From contig JASBST010000029.1 of the NCBI GenBank assembly GCA_030148775.1, positions 1 through 64,000 of the forward strand: DNA of 64,000 bases, read 5' to 3'. This DNA is from Thiogranum sp. (GTDB lineage Bacteria > Pseudomonadota > Gammaproteobacteria > DSM-19610). A program made the translations under genes and the position numbers. The notes under the pieces were generated by a model, which did not search any database, was not told the DNA's origin, and saw nothing but the letters and a program-made list of their open reading frames with translations. Of this stretch, positions 9,181 to 19,578 are shown piece after piece; position 1 is the first letter of the stretch, and each line of letters opens with the position of its first letter.

Positions 9181-10607
9181 GGCTTCTCCTTGGTGACCGG
9201 GTGCGCAGGCGTCGGCACTCCAGCGGGATAGCCGGGCAACGCCAGCAACGCTTCCAGAGCGATGCGATTCTCCCAACTGGTCTGCTCCAGGCTGATCTGC
9301 TCGAGGCGCTTATTGACCCAGGTGGATTCCATATTGAGGAACGTCAGCGCCTGAATATCGCCGCGGGTATAAGCGCGGCGCGCCCGCTCGACCAGTGTTT
9401 GCAGGCGCGGCAGATACTGCCGCAGGCGCTGCTGCTGTCGCTGCAACAGCGCCTGCAATCGCAACAGACGATCGACGTCCATGTGAGTTCGGGCCAGCCG
9501 GGCCCGGTACTCCGCGCGCAATTGTTCGCGCGTGGCGCTGGCCACCGCAATCGCGCCGCGGTTGCCGCTGAACAGCGGCAGGGTGAGATTGACGCTCAAA
9601 CCGATCGTCTCCACATCGCCGGTATCGCGTGCCCGGTTGACGCCGATGCCGAGCGAGGGAAACTGCGCCAGCACGGCCGCCCTCAGGCTGGCTTCCTGAC
9701 TGGCGTAACCGGCCTGCAAGGCCAGCAGATCGGGGCGCAGGCGTGGTAGTTGACGCAGGCGCGTGTGCACCAGGTCGGCATCCACCGGTGCCGGCGGCGT
9801 CAATGGCGCCAGGGGGACATCGACCTCCGGGGCCAATCCCAACAGCAGATTGAAATCATGGCGCGTCTGGTTGTGGGTTTGTTCAAGCTGGTTGATCTGG
9901 CTGAAAGTGTCGATCAGCGCCGTAAGATCAGTGCCGTTGACATCGAGCGTGAGGTCGCCGGCGTCGAGCGCGCGCGCCGAACGCTGGTAGCGTTGCTGAT
10001 AAAGCGCCTGCATGGTGTGCAACAGCTGCAGACGCTGTTGTTCGAGACCCAGGCGCACCGCCAACATCCGCGCCCTTTGAATGACCTGCCACTCCTGCCA
10101 CAACAGATCGAGGCGAACCTTGTCCTCGCCGCGGTGGGTCGCGTCCAGGCGCGATTGCCGTGTCAGCAAGGGGATAAGGTCGTAGCCCAGGCCGAGGGAC
10201 AAGGCGTTGACCAGGCCAGCCGTGTCACCGGTAGGCTTGTCCAGGCCGACACTGAGCTGAGGATCGGGCAACAGACCCGCGGCGAACGCCTGTGCGCCCG
10301 CCAGCGCCAGGCGGGCGCGCTGGGCGCGCAGGTCGGGATTGTTCAGTACCGCCAGCGTGCCCACTTCGGTCAGATCCAGTCCGTCGGCGACGTCGAACCT
10401 GCGCCGCTCAGGGCCGCTCTTGGACGCGCCCGCGGACGTGCGCAAGGCGCCCAGCGACGTCGCCAGCGCAGGTTCGTCCGGCAATGGCCGCGCCTGATAG
10501 GTGGCACAGCCCGCGGTCAGCGCCAGCGCGCAGAGCATGAGGAACAGACCGCTGCGCCGCGCCGGAGACGACCTGACTGTGGCCATCTGGTACGAACTCG
10601 GATTCAC
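9177..10607 (-). CDS. TolC-family outer membrane factor lipoprotein of RND efflux system
   Basis: Outer-membrane efflux channel of the TolC/OprM family, 476 residues, first gene of the three-gene efflux operon. The start is a GTG at 10607 with AAGGAG eleven bases upstream; the ATG at 10586 has no ribosome site. The signal sequence ends in a lipobox (LALTAGC, Cys34), so the protein should be lipidated. Two OEP repeats are recognisable as long helical stretches rich in Gln, Arg and Leu (for example around DLRAQRARLALAGAQAFAAG and LRPDLLALQAGYASQEASLR). The next gene overlaps its stop. A palindromic operator at 10781-10800 lies about 175 bases upstream. Confidence 0.9.
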   Translation of the reverse strand: MNPSSYQMATVRSSPARRSGLFLMLCALALTAGCATYQARPLPDEPALATSLGALRTSAGASKSGPERRRFDVADGLDLTEVGTLAVLNNPDLRAQRARLALAGAQAFAAGLLPDPQLSVGLDKPTGDTAGLVNALSLGLGYDLIPLLTRQSRLDATHRGEDKVRLDLLWQEWQVIQRARMLAVRLGLEQQRLQLLHTMQALYQQRYQRSARALDAGDLTLDVNGTDLTALIDTFSQINQLEQTHNQTRHDFNLLLGLAPEVDVPLAPLTPPAPVDADLVHTRLRQLPRLRPDLLALQAGYASQEASLRAAVLAQFPSLGIGVNRARDTGDVETIGLSVNLTLPLFSGNRGAIAVASATREQLRAEYRARLARTHMDVDRLLRLQALLQRQQQRLRQYLPRLQTLVERARRAYTRGDIQALTFLNMESTWVNKRLEQISLEQTSWENRIALEALLALPGYPAGVPTPAHPVTKEKP

Positions 10608-10780
10608 AAGCCGGCTTGCTCCTTTTTTACCTTGGAGGGGCCGTGCTCAAGCGTCCGGAAACCGAATGGCAACTTGTCCCCCTTTTTAGATAGTGTTTAG
10701 ACGTTCGCCCAAAGCCACGCAACATCACATCTGTAAAGACGCGCGTATGGCGGCATTCTGCCCCGCCGGCGCGATATCCG

Positions 10781-10800
10781 ACATTACCATTCGGTAATGT
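10781..10800. promoter_or_regulatory. palindromic operator in divergent efflux/methyltransferase promoter region
   Basis: Perfect inverted repeat ACATTACC-ATTC-GGTAATGT. Its seven-base core arms are identical to the site at 3608-3625, upstream of the response-regulator gene. A further half-site GGTAATG lies at 10815-10821, 22 bases (two helical turns) downstream in direct orientation, which could allow a second dimer to bind. It lies between genes read left (efflux operon) and right (methyltransferase), so it may control both. Binding by the nearby OmpR-type regulator is inferred. Confidence 0.7.
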
Positions 10801-10844
10801 CCGGACAACTTTGTGGTAATGCGCCCCTTGCTACGCTTTTCCGC

Positions 10845-11534
10845 ATGAAAAAACTCGACTCACCATGTAGCACCGCCGAACCGAATTCCCCAGAATACGC
10901 CCGCCACCGGCAACGACTACGCACCGTACGCTTGTCGCTGATACGCCGGACGTTCGTTGCCCTGATCATAACCAGCGGTATTCTGCTCACGCCACTGACC
11001 TCGCGCTGGCCGGTTGCGGATCCTTTCATGCGTGATGTTATGATTATGTTAGGAATGCTGTTGATAGGCACAGGCGCCGCGCTCAGATTGTGGGCCGGCC
11101 TCTATCTCGGCGGCCACAAGGAGCGCCAGCTGGTCACTTGCGGCCCTTACAGCTGTGTGCGTAACCCGCTCTACCTGGGAAACATTGTTGCGGCCGCTGG
11201 CATTGGCCTGATCAGTGGGTCGCCCTACGTGCTGACACTGACGCTGACCGCCACGACACTGGTTTATCTCGCCACCATTCGCCAGGAGGAGCACAAATTG
11301 CAGCCGCTTTTCGGCTCGGATTACAACCGCTATCTGCAAGCGGCGCCGCCCTTGCTGCCGCACCCAGCCGCCGTGCGCCGCCTGATCAAAGACACCACCC
11401 CTTGCACTATCACCCATTTCAGCCTTGCACGCGAACTCAGGCGCTGCCTGTGTCTGGTGGCGCTCGGTTTCGTCGCCTTCCTGCTGGCGATGGCCGCGCC
11501 GCTGCTGCACGCTCACCTGCCCACCTTACTCTGA
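10845..11534 (+). CDS. ICMT/PEMT-family integral membrane methyltransferase
   Basis: A 229-residue integral membrane protein of the isoprenylcysteine carboxyl methyltransferase / phospholipid methyltransferase family. The family signature is GPYSCVRNPLYLGN, where Arg, Asn-Pro and Tyr line the SAM pocket, followed by a hydrophobic helix and RQEEHKLQPLFGSDYNRY, the usual C-terminal EE motif. About five membrane segments are visible. I chose the ATG at 10845 because the upstream ATG at 10797 lies inside the palindromic operator. The gene is divergent from the RND efflux operon and may be co-regulated with it. Its substrate is unknown; bacterial members methylate lipids, thiols or isoprenoids. 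Confidence 0.8.
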   Translation: MKKLDSPCSTAEPNSPEYARHRQRLRTVRLSLIRRTFVALIITSGILLTPLTSRWPVADPFMRDVMIMLGMLLIGTGAALRLWAGLYLGGHKERQLVTCGPYSCVRNPLYLGNIVAAAGIGLISGSPYVLTLTLTATTLVYLATIRQEEHKLQPLFGSDYNRYLQAAPPLLPHPAAVRRLIKDTTPCTITHFSLARELRRCLCLVALGFVAFLLAMAAPLLHAHLPTLL

Positions 11535-11624
11535 AACGCCGGGCCGACGATGCCCACGCCCTGATCCGCGCGCCAAATATCTGGCATAATGTCCGCTTAA
11601 CTGTGGATCCGTACGGGACATTTC

Positions 11625-13676
11625 ATGCCGGAAAAACAACGCACCATGCTGGTGACCAGCGCGCTGCCCTATGCCAACGGGCCGATCCATCTGGGTCACC
11701 TGGTCGAGTATATCCAGACCGATATCTGGGTGCGCTTTCAGAAAATGCGCGGCCACGACTGTGTCTATGTCTGCGCCGACGATGCCCACGGCACGCCGAT
11801 CATGCTGCGCGCGCAGCACGAAGGCATCGCGCCGGAGGCGCTGATCAGCCGGGTGGCGGATGAGCATCGCGCCGACTTCGCCGATTTTCTGATCGGCTTT
11901 GACAACTACCACAGCACCCACTCCGAGGAAAACCGTCAGCTCTCGGCGCTGATCTACCAACGCCTGCGCGCGGCCGGCCATATCGAGACGGCCACCATCA
12001 CTCAGGCTTACGATCCGCACAAGCAGATGTTTCTGCCGGACCGCTTCATCAAAGGCGAGTGCCCGCGCTGTGGCGCGGCCGACCAGTATGGCGATTCGTG
12101 CGAGGTCTGCGGCGCCACCTATGCACCGACCGAACTGAAAAACCCGGTCTCGGCGGTCTCGGGCGCCACACCGGTGGAAAAACAATCGCTGCACTATTTC
12201 TTCCGCCTGGCCGATTTCGAGGACAGCCTGCGCGCCTGGACCGCCGGCGGACACCTGCAGCCGGAGGTGAGTAATAAACTCGGCGAGTGGTTTAAAGACG
12301 GCCTGCGCAACTGGGACATCTCCCGCGACGCGCCCTATTTCGGCTTCGAGATACCAAGCGCCCAGGACAAGTATTTCTACGTCTGGCTGGACGCGCCGAT
12401 TGGCTATCTGGCCAGCTTCAAACACTATTGCGAACGCAACGGCAGGGACTTCGACGCCTATCTAAAGGAAGGTGGCGATACCGAGCTGTACCATTTCATC
12501 GGCAAGGACATTATTTATTTCCACGCACTGTTCTGGCCGGCCATGCTGGAAGGCGCGGGTCTGCGCAAACCGGACGCGATCTTCGCCCACGGCTTTCTCA
12601 CCGTGAACGGCCAGAAGATGTCCAAGTCGCGCGGCACCTTTATCAAGGCGCGTACTTACTTGGAGCACCTGAACCCGGAGTATCTGCGTTATTACTTTGC
12701 CGCCAAACTCGACGCCTGCGTCGGCGACATCGACCTCAACCTGGAGGACTTCACCCAGAGGGTCAACAGCGATCTGGTGGGCAAATATGTGAATATCGCC
12801 AGCCGCAGCGCCAACTTCATCGTCAAACAGTTCGACGGCCGCCTGCTCGGTGTCGATGAATTCTGCGACGATGCCGACATCTTCGACGCCTATACACAGG
12901 GAATCAACGCGCAAACCCAAAGCGTCGCCGCGTTGTACGAAGCGCGCGAATACAGTCAGGCGATGCGCAAAATCATGGAGTTCGCCGCCGCGATCAATCA
13001 GTATTTCGACGAGCAGGAGCCGTGGAAATTGGCCAAGGATACGGCGCGGCGGGACCGCCTGCACAAAGTCTGTTCGCGTATTCTGCACGGCTTTCATCAG
13101 CTCTCGGTGTTGCTCGCGCCGGTGTTGCCCGGCATTACCCGGCGCGTGGCGCGGGAGCTGTTCGGCTTGTCGCGCGATTTCACCTGGGACGACCTGGCGC
13201 CGAAACGCTTTCCCACGCGCATCAATCCGTTCAAACATCTCGCCCAACGTATCGATAGCGACAAGGTACAAGCCATGATCGACGCTTCCCAAGAGGACAT
13301 GACCAGGTCCCCGACAACGCCCGACCCGTCAGCCGACGAGCCGATCGCCGAGACCATCGGCTTCGAGGATTTCGCCAAGCTGGATCTGCGCGTCGCGCGC
13401 ATCGTCAAGGCCGAGGCGGTGGACGGGGCCGACAAGCTGCTGCGCCTGACGCTGGATCTCGGCGGCGAGACGCGCAACGTCTTTGCCGGCATCAAGAGCG
13501 CCTATCAACCCGCGGACCTGGAAGGCAAGCTCACCGTGATGGTGGCCAATCTGGCGCCGCGTAAGATGCGCTTCGGCGTCTCCGAGGGCATGGTGCTGGC
13601 GGCCGGTCCCGGCGGCAAGGAGCTGTACATTCTGGAACCGCACGCCGGCGCGCGGCCGGGCATGCGGATCAAGTGA
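11625..13676 (+). CDS. metG: methionyl-tRNA synthetase with C-terminal tRNA-binding domain
   Basis: Charges tRNA(Met), including initiator tRNA, with methionine. It has 683 residues, the usual length for the long dimeric MetG of gammaproteobacteria. The class I signature HLGH is at residues 22-25 and KMSKS at 331-335. The zinc-binding CPRCG...CEVCG knuckle (Cys146, 149, 159, 162) sits in the connective domain. A low-complexity linker near 555-575 precedes the OB-fold tRNA-binding domain (about 580-683), with [16 protein letters not shown] and [13 protein letters not shown]. The start at 11625 follows GGGAC at a suitable distance. The rnf operon starts 75 bases after its stop. Confidence 0.97.
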   Translation: MPEKQRTMLVTSALPYANGPIHLGHLVEYIQTDIWVRFQKMRGHDCVYVCADDAHGTPIMLRAQHEGIAPEALISRVADEHRADFADFLIGFDNYHSTHSEENRQLSALIYQRLRAAGHIETATITQAYDPHKQMFLPDRFIKGECPRCGAADQYGDSCEVCGATYAPTELKNPVSAVSGATPVEKQSLHYFFRLADFEDSLRAWTAGGHLQPEVSNKLGEWFKDGLRNWDISRDAPYFGFEIPSAQDKYFYVWLDAPIGYLASFKHYCERNGRDFDAYLKEGGDTELYHFIGKDIIYFHALFWPAMLEGAGLRKPDAIFAHGFLTVNGQKMSKSRGTFIKARTYLEHLNPEYLRYYFAAKLDACVGDIDLNLEDFTQRVNSDLVGKYVNIASRSANFIVKQFDGRLLGVDEFCDDADIFDAYTQGINAQTQSVAALYEAREYSQAMRKIMEFAAAINQYFDEQEPWKLAKDTARRDRLHKVCSRILHGFHQLSVLLAPVLPGITRRVARELFGLSRDFTWDDLAPKRFPTRINPFKHLAQRIDSDKVQAMIDASQEDMTRSPTTPDPSADEPIAETIGFEDFAKLDLRVARIVKAEAVDGADKLLRLTLDLGGETRNVFAGIKSAYQPADLEGKLTVMVANLAPRKMRFGVSEGMVLAAGPGGKELYILEPHAGARPGMRIK

Positions 13677-13751
13677 AATGCCGTCAATTCACCGAAAACA
13701 CCGGCGGTTAATCGTCTGGTGGCGACACCAATCTGGGGTACCATCTGAGGC

Positions 13752-14333
13752 ATGAGCGAACTCGCCCTTATTCTCGTCAGCACCGTTCTGGTGAACAACT
13801 TCGTGCTGGTGAAGTTTCTCGGGCTGTGTCCGTTCATGGGGGTATCGCGCAAAATCGAGACGGCGACCGGGATGGCGTTGGCGACCACTTTTGTACTCAC
13901 GCTGTCGTCGGTTTGCAGCTACCTCGCCAATGAATATCTGCTGGCCCCGCTGGGACTGGAATACCTGCGCACCATCACCTTCATTCTGGTCATCGCCGTC
14001 GTGGTGCAGTTCACCGAAATGGTGGTGCACAAGACCAGCCCGCTGCTGTACCAAGTGCTGGGGATTTTTTTGCCGCTGATCACCACCAATTGCGCGGTAC
14101 TCGGCGTGGCCCTGCTCAACGTGCAGGAGCGGCACGGTTTTCTCGAATCGGCGGTGTACGGTTTCGGCGCCGCGGTCGGCTTTTCGCTGGTGATGATCCT
14201 GTTTGCCGGCATCCGCGAGCGGGTGGCGGTCGCCGACGTGCCCGAGGCCTTCAAGGGTTCCGCCATCGCCCTGATCACGGCGGGGCTGATGTCGCTTGCG
14301 TTCATGGGCTTCTCCGGCCTCATCAAGGGCTAG
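13752..14333 (+). CDS. rnfA: Rnf electron transport complex subunit A
   Basis: Membrane subunit of the Rnf complex (also called Rsx), which couples electron flow between ferredoxin and NAD(H) to ion movement across the inner membrane. In gammaproteobacteria it can also keep SoxR reduced or feed nitrogenase. It has 193 residues and six membrane segments. Cysteines placed for the intramembrane 2Fe-2S site shared with RnfE are seen in [10 protein letters not shown] and [12 protein letters not shown]. It is the first gene of a canonical rnfABCDGE-nth operon and ends in a normal TAG seven bases before rnfB. Confidence 0.95.
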   Translation: MSELALILVSTVLVNNFVLVKFLGLCPFMGVSRKIETATGMALATTFVLTLSSVCSYLANEYLLAPLGLEYLRTITFILVIAVVVQFTEMVVHKTSPLLYQVLGIFLPLITTNCAVLGVALLNVQERHGFLESAVYGFGAAVGFSLVMILFAGIRERVAVADVPEAFKGSAIALITAGLMSLAFMGFSGLIKG

Positions 14334-14340
14334 GCGGAAG

Positions 14341-14904
14341 ATGCTGACCGCGATCCTGGCACTGGGCACTCTGGCGGCGCTGTTCGGCCTGCTGCTGGGT
14401 TACTCGGCCATCCGTTTTCGCGTCGAGGGCGACCCGATCGTCGAGCAGATCGATAATTTGTTGCCGCAGACCCAGTGCGGCCAATGCGGTTTCCCCGGTT
14501 GTCGCCCCTACGCCGAGGCCATTGCCGGCGGCGAAGCCGACATCAACCAGTGCCCGCCGGGCGGCGACAGCGGTATTCAGGCGCTGGCGGAACTGCTCGG
14601 CGTCGACCCCAAGCCGCTGAACGCCGAACACGGCGAACATACCGAAGCGCGCGTCGCGGTAATTGACGAACAGACCTGCATCGGCTGCACACTCTGTATA
14701 CAGGCCTGTCCGGTGGACGCCATACTCGGCGCCGCCAAGCAGATGCACACGGTGATCCGCGACGAGTGCACGGGTTGCGACCTCTGCGTGGCCCCCTGTC
14801 CGGTCGACTGTATCGAAATGGTCCCGGTCGAACGCGCCCTGTCCACCTGGAAGTGGCCTTATCCACAGGGCGAACACCGGCCCATCGCAGACATCGGCAG
14901 CTGA
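14341..14904 (+). CDS. rnfB: Rnf electron transport complex subunit B, ferredoxin-like
   Basis: Iron-sulfur subunit that takes electrons from ferredoxin in the Rnf complex. It has 187 residues from ATG 14341, which follows GGAAG; an upstream in-frame start at 14296 lies inside rnfA. An N-terminal membrane anchor (2-24) precedes the 4Fe cluster motif [16 protein letters not shown] with a downstream Cys in CPPGG. Two ferredoxin-type motifs then follow, [16 protein letters not shown] and [16 protein letters not shown]. All expected cluster cysteines are present. Its TGA overlaps the ATG of rnfC, indicating translational coupling. Confidence 0.95.
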   Translation: MLTAILALGTLAALFGLLLGYSAIRFRVEGDPIVEQIDNLLPQTQCGQCGFPGCRPYAEAIAGGEADINQCPPGGDSGIQALAELLGVDPKPLNAEHGEHTEARVAVIDEQTCIGCTLCIQACPVDAILGAAKQMHTVIRDECTGCDLCVAPCPVDCIEMVPVERALSTWKWPYPQGEHRPIADIGS

Positions 14905-16505
14905 TGGTGGATTTACTGCGACAGCCCCTGGAGATCGGCGCTGGCCTGCGCCTGGCTGCCAATAAAGCGCAGTCTCTGCGCGAGCCCTTGCGCACCGCGC
15001 CCATCCCCGCGCGTCTGGTGGTGCCATTGGGCCAGCATATCGGCGACCCGGCCGAGGCGACGGTCGAAGTCGGCGAACAGGTCCTCACCGGACAGGCCAT
15101 AGGACGGTCGCTGAACTATATCAGCGCACCGGTGCACGCCCCGACTTCGGGCACCGTCTGCGACATCGGCGACTATCCGGTACCGCATCCCTCCGGGTTG
15201 AAAGCCACCTGCGTCGTCATTCAGAGCGACGGCCGGGACCGTCGCGCCGAAACCGGCCTGCGGATGGAAACCGCGCTGTCGGCCGACCCGGCCGATATCC
15301 GTCAGCGGGTGCGCGACGCCGGTATCGTCGGTCTGGGCGTCGCGGGGTTTCCCAGTGCGGTAAAGCTCAATCCCGGCCGCGAAGTGTAGTTGCTGGTGAT
15401 CAACGCCGCCGAGTGCGAACCCTACATCAGCTGCGACGAAGCGCTGATGTGCGCCCGCCCCGAGGAGGTGATCGAGGGTATCCGCATCATGCGGCATGCG
15501 CTGCAGGCTCGCCAGGTGGTGATCTGCCTCGAGGACAACATGCCCGGCGCTTTCGACTGTCTCAAGCGCGCTCTGGAAGCGGCCGGCGACAGCGCTATCC
15601 GTATCATGCCGGTGCCCACGCTTTATCCGGCCGGCGGCGAAAAACAACTGATCTACGCCCTCACCGGTGAGGAGATTCCCAGCCAGGGCCTGCCCGCCGA
15701 CCTCGGCATTGTCTGCCATAACGTCGGCACCGCGGCGGCCGTGGCGCGCGCGCTGGTGCACGGCGAACCGCTGATTTCACGTATCGTGACGGTCACCGGC
15801 GCCGGCGTGCGGCAACCGTGCAATCTGGAGGTGCGTATCGGCACCCCCATCGGCGACATCGTCGCCGCCTGCGGCGGTTATACCGAACAGGTCGCCAGGC
15901 TGTTAATGGGTGGCCCGATGATGGGGATTTCCCTGACCAGCGACCAGCTGCCGGTGATCAAGACCAGCAACTGCATACTGGCCGCCAGCGTCGCGCAGGC
16001 CCCGACGCCGCCACCCGCGCTACCCTGTATCCGCTGTGGCAAATGCGCCGAGGTCTGCCCCGCCTACCTGCTGCCACAGCAACTGTTCTGGTATGCGCAC
16101 GCCCGCGACTTCGACAAAATCCAGGACTACAACCTGTTCGACTGCATCGAATGCGGCTGCTGCGCCCAGGTCTGTCCCAGCCACATTCCGCTGGTGCAAT
16201 ACTATCGTTTCGCCAAAACGGAAATCTGGGATCTGGAGCGCCAGCGCGCCCGCGCCGACGTCGCCCGGCAACGCCACGAATTCCGCCTGGAGCGGCTGCA
16301 ACGCGAGAAGCAGGCCCTCGAGGCCCGCCGCGCGGCGGCAAAGAAAGGCCTGGAGAAACGCGAAAAGAGCGGCGACGCCGACGCCAAGAAAGCCGAAATC
16401 GCCGCCGCCCTGGCGCGCGTCAAGGCAAAGAAATCCGCCCAGGCGGCGCCACCCGTCGCGACCGGCGAGGACGACGCGGCCGGCCCCTCGGAGGTGAAGC
16501 GCTGA
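14904..16505 (+). pseudogene. rnfC: Rnf complex subunit C interrupted by in-frame TAG at 15387-15389
   Basis: NADH-binding, FMN- and Fe-S-containing subunit of the Rnf complex. The gene spans 534 codons; codon 162 is TAG. The frame is intact on both sides: VKLNPGREV before it and LLVINAAECEPYISCDEALM after it, which is continuous RnfC sequence. The residue here varies in the family, so Gln or Glu are both possible; CAG to TAG needs one transition. Downstream are the flavin/NADH domain and two ferredoxin motifs, CIRCGKCAEVCP and CIECGCCAQVCP. An Ala/Lys-rich C-terminal tail, typical of proteobacterial RnfC, closes the protein. Its stop overlaps rnfD's start. If the TAG is real and not read through, the Rnf complex cannot work. 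Confidence 0.88.
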
Positions 16506-17542
16506 TGGAATTCCCGACGCAGAGCTCACCTTATCTGCCCGCCGCCAACGACGTCGGCCGGCTGATGCGGCAGGTGTCGCTGGCGCTGATACCAGGGGCC
16601 TTGTGTTTGTTCTGGTTCTTCGGCTGGGGGGTGGTTTTCAATCTGGCGCTGAGCGCAACCACCGCCGTGCTTGCCGAAGCCTTGATGCTCATCGCGCGCC
16701 GCCGCGCCGTCAGACCCGCACTCAGCGACGGCAGCGCCTTGCTCACCGGCCTGCTGCTGGCGCTGGCGCTACCGCCGCTGGTGCCCTAGTGGATCCCGGT
16801 ACTGGGCGCGGCTTTTGCCATCGTTGTCGCCAAGCAGCTGTTCGGCGGCCTGGGTTACAACCCGTTCAATCCGGCCATGGTCGGCTTCGTCGTGCTGATT
16901 ATTTCCTTCCCGCTGCAAATGACACTGTGGCCGCCACCCATGGGGTTGCACGACGGCTACAGCTTACCCTTCATTGATACCGTCAAGCTGATATTCAGCG
17001 GCGTGACACCCGCCACGCATACGCTCGACAGCCTGACCATGGCGACGCCGCTCGATAGCGCGAAAACGCAACTCGGGCTGGACTACACCTGGAGCGAAAT
17101 CCGCGACCAACCGCTGTACAGTCGCTTCGGCGGCTATGGCTGGGAGTGGATCAATCTGGCCTACCTGGGCGGTGGCTTGTGGCTTTGGCGCAAACGCGTC
17201 ATTCAGTGGCAGATCCCCATCGCGCTGCTGGGCGGCCTGGGTGCGACGGCGCTGCTGTTCTACATCGGCGACAGCGACACCTTCGGTTCGCCGTTGTTCC
17301 ATCTGTTCAGCGGCGCCACCATGCTGGGCGCGTTTTTCATCGCCACCGATCCCGTCTCCGCGGCGACCACGCCGCGCGGGCGCTTGTATTACGGCGCCGG
17401 TATCGGCATTCTCACCTATGTGATCCGCACCTGGGGCGGCTATCCCGACGCCATCGCTTTTTCGGTGCTGCTGATGAACATGGCCGCCCCCACCATCGAT
17501 TATTACACCCAGCCGCGGGTTTTCGGGCATCGGAACAAGTAA
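16505..17542 (+). pseudogene. rnfD: Rnf complex subunit D interrupted by in-frame TAG at 16787-16789
   Basis: Membrane subunit of Rnf that carries covalent FMN. The gene spans 346 codons; codon 95 is TAG in the context LPPLVP-stop-WIPVLGAAFAI. Trp is the residue normally seen in this PWW-like motif, so TGG to TAG by one transition fits. Downstream sequence is intact: KQLFGGLGYNPFNPAM, then the FMN attachment motif SGAT in HLFSGATMLGAFFIATDPVSA, and the last membrane helices. The ATG overlaps the rnfC stop. The gene follows another interrupted gene in the same operon while rnfA, B, G and E are intact. Confidence 0.88.
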
Positions 17543-17547
17543 TTCGC

Positions 17548-18180
17548 ATGCGCTACCGGCCCATACTGATTTCGGTCATTTTTCTTTTCCTGTTTGCGGT
17601 GCTCGGTAGCGGGCTGGTGGCCTACATGCACGACAACACCGCCGAGCGCATCGCCGAGAACCAGCGCCGCGCGCTGCTGCGCAGTCTGAATGAACTCATC
17701 CCGCGCGCCGACTATAACAACGACATCTACACCGATATTGTCTATGTGCGCGACGCCGAGCTGCTCGGCACGGCGCAGCCGGTAGCGGTATACCGCGCGC
17801 GCAAAAACGGCTGGCCGGTGGCGGCGGTATTCGCGTCGGTGGCACCCGATGGTTACAACGGCGCCATCCGGCTGCTGGTGGCCGTCAGAGTCGACGGAAC
17901 CCTCGCCGGGGTGCGGGTGCTTTCCCACCGGGAGACGCCCGGGCTCGGCGACCATATCGAGGCCGACCGCTCCGACTGGATCCTCGCCTTCAACGGCAAA
18001 TCGCTCGATAATCCGCAACCGCAGGACTGGAAAGTGAAACGCGACGGCGGCGTGTTCGATCAATTCACCGGCGCCACCATCACCCCGCGCGCCGTCGTGG
18101 CCGCGGTCAGGAATACACTGTTATACTATCGGGCCCACGGCCACAGTCTGTTCGAACAACACCCTGCGGAAACATCATGA
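17548..18180 (+). CDS. rnfG: Rnf electron transport complex subunit G, FMN-binding
   Basis: Membrane-anchored periplasmic subunit of Rnf with covalently bound FMN. It has 210 residues, with one N-terminal helix (residues 6-25) and an FMN-binding domain. The phosphoester attachment motif is in [14 protein letters not shown], where the last Thr of TGAT is the expected linkage site. [10 protein letters not shown]-like sequence ([11 protein letters not shown]) is the other conserved element. The ATG at 17548 is five bases after the rnfD stop; its own stop overlaps the rnfE ATG. No defects are visible. Confidence 0.94.
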   Translation: MRYRPILISVIFLFLFAVLGSGLVAYMHDNTAERIAENQRRALLRSLNELIPRADYNNDIYTDIVYVRDAELLGTAQPVAVYRARKNGWPVAAVFASVAPDGYNGAIRLLVAVRVDGTLAGVRVLSHRETPGLGDHIEADRSDWILAFNGKSLDNPQPQDWKVKRDGGVFDQFTGATITPRAVVAAVRNTLLYYRAHGHSLFEQHPAETS

Positions 18181-18866
18181 GCGGCTACAACACCATTTTG
18201 CGCGACGGCCTGTGGACCAACAATGTCGGTCTGGTGCAGCTGTTGGGCCTGTGTCCGCTACTGGCGGTGACGGGCACCTTCATCAACGGTCTGGGTCTGG
18301 GTCTGGCGACGCTGATCACGCTGGTCGCCTCGAATGTGATCATTTCGCTGATCCGAAAATTGGTACGACCGGAGGTGCGCATTCCGGTATTCGTACTGGT
18401 CATCGCCTCGGTGGTGACGGTGATCGAGTTGAGCATGAGCGCCTACCTTTACGGACTCTATAAAGTACTGGGTATTTTCATCCCCCTGATTGTCACCAAT
18501 TGCTCGATTATCGGCCGCGCGGAAGCCTTCGCCTCCAAAAACACTGTGGGGCGGGCCCTGGTCGACGGTTTCGCCATGGGTCTGGGTTTTCTGCTGGTGC
18601 TGGTCACGCTCGGCGGACTGCGTGAAATTGTCGGCCAGGGCACCCTGTTCGCCGGTGCTCACCTGATGTTCGGCGAGGCCGCGCGCACCTGGACGATCAC
18701 CCTGGTGGACAACTACAGCGGTTTTTTGCTGGCCGTGCTGCCGCCCGGCGCCTTCATCGGCCTGGGCCTGCTGATCGCCCTGAAAAATGTCGTCGACCGG
18801 GCGGGCCGCAAGCGCGCCGCCGCACTGCCCGCGGCACAACCGGCGCCGGCGGGGACCGCTGCCTGA
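18177..18866 (+). CDS. rnfE: Rnf electron transport complex subunit E
   Basis: Membrane subunit homologous to RnfA and inserted in the opposite topology. The two together form the core channel and share an intramembrane iron-sulfur centre. It has 229 residues and six membrane segments. Conserved elements are [21 protein letters not shown] and [19 protein letters not shown], both with the expected cysteines. The C-terminal tail after residue 205 is low-complexity Ala/Pro, as is common. The gene starts four bases inside rnfG and is followed by nth after seven bases. Confidence 0.95.
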   Translation: MSGYNTILRDGLWTNNVGLVQLLGLCPLLAVTGTFINGLGLGLATLITLVASNVIISLIRKLVRPEVRIPVFVLVIASVVTVIELSMSAYLYGLYKVLGIFIPLIVTNCSIIGRAEAFASKNTVGRALVDGFAMGLGFLLVLVTLGGLREIVGQGTLFAGAHLMFGEAARTWTITLVDNYSGFLLAVLPPGAFIGLGLLIALKNVVDRAGRKRAAALPAAQPAPAGTAA

Positions 18867-18873
18867 ATGCCGT

Positions 18874-19509
18874 ATGAACAAACTCAAGCGCTGCGAAATC
18901 TTCACCCGGCTGAGACGGGAAAACCCCCAGCCCACCACCGAACTCGAATACGCCAACCCCTATCAACTGCTGGTGGCGGTGACGCTGTCAGCGCAGGCGA
19001 CGGATGTCGGCGTCAATAAAGCCACCCGCGGCCTGTTCAAAAAAGTACGCCGGCCGCAGGACCTGCTCAAACTCGGTGAAGCGGGTCTGAAATCGCACAT
19101 CAGGACCATCGGCCTGTTCAACACCAAAGCGCGCAATTTGCTTGCCGCCGCCAAACTATTGGTGGAAAACCACGAAGGTGAGGTACCCGACAGCCGCGCG
19201 GCACTCGAGGCACTGCCCGGGGTTGGCCGCAAGACCGCCAATGTCGTCCTCAACACCGCCTTCGGCCACCCCACCATCGCCGTGGATACGCACATCTTCC
19301 GGGTTTGCAACCGCACCGGCATCGCGCCGGGCAAAAATGTTACCGAGGTGGAACGCCGCCTGGAGCGCTGCGTACCGGCGGAGTTCAGGCAGAATGCCCA
19401 TCACTGGCTGATTTTGCACGGACGCTATACCTGCCTGGCACGCACCCCACGCTGCGGCAGCTGTATTATCGAAGATCTGTGCGAGTTTCGTCACAAAACA
19501 GAGGTCTGA
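18874..19509 (+). CDS. nth: endonuclease III, DNA glycosylase/AP lyase
   Basis: Base-excision repair enzyme that removes oxidised pyrimidines and cleaves abasic sites. It has 211 residues, the standard length. The helix-hairpin-helix motif LPGVGRKTANVVLNTAFG carries the catalytic Lys, and the catalytic Asp is in VDTHIFRVCNR. The C-terminal 4Fe-4S loop has the exact Cys-x6-Cys-x2-Cys-x5-Cys spacing (CLARTPRCGSCIIEDLC). The ATG at 18874 is chosen over an upstream in-frame start that would lie inside rnfE. Its place as the last gene of the rnf operon matches E. coli and relatives. Confidence 0.97.
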   Translation: MNKLKRCEIFTRLRRENPQPTTELEYANPYQLLVAVTLSAQATDVGVNKATRGLFKKVRRPQDLLKLGEAGLKSHIRTIGLFNTKARNLLAAAKLLVENHEGEVPDSRAALEALPGVGRKTANVVLNTAFGHPTIAVDTHIFRVCNRTGIAPGKNVTEVERRLERCVPAEFRQNAHHWLILHGRYTCLARTPRCGSCIIEDLCEFRHKTEV

Positions 19510-19578
19510 AACCCGCGCAGGCCGGTTGCCTTGCCAACCGGGTGTGCGGGCGGGTACTCTTCGGCGAGGTATAAAGCG

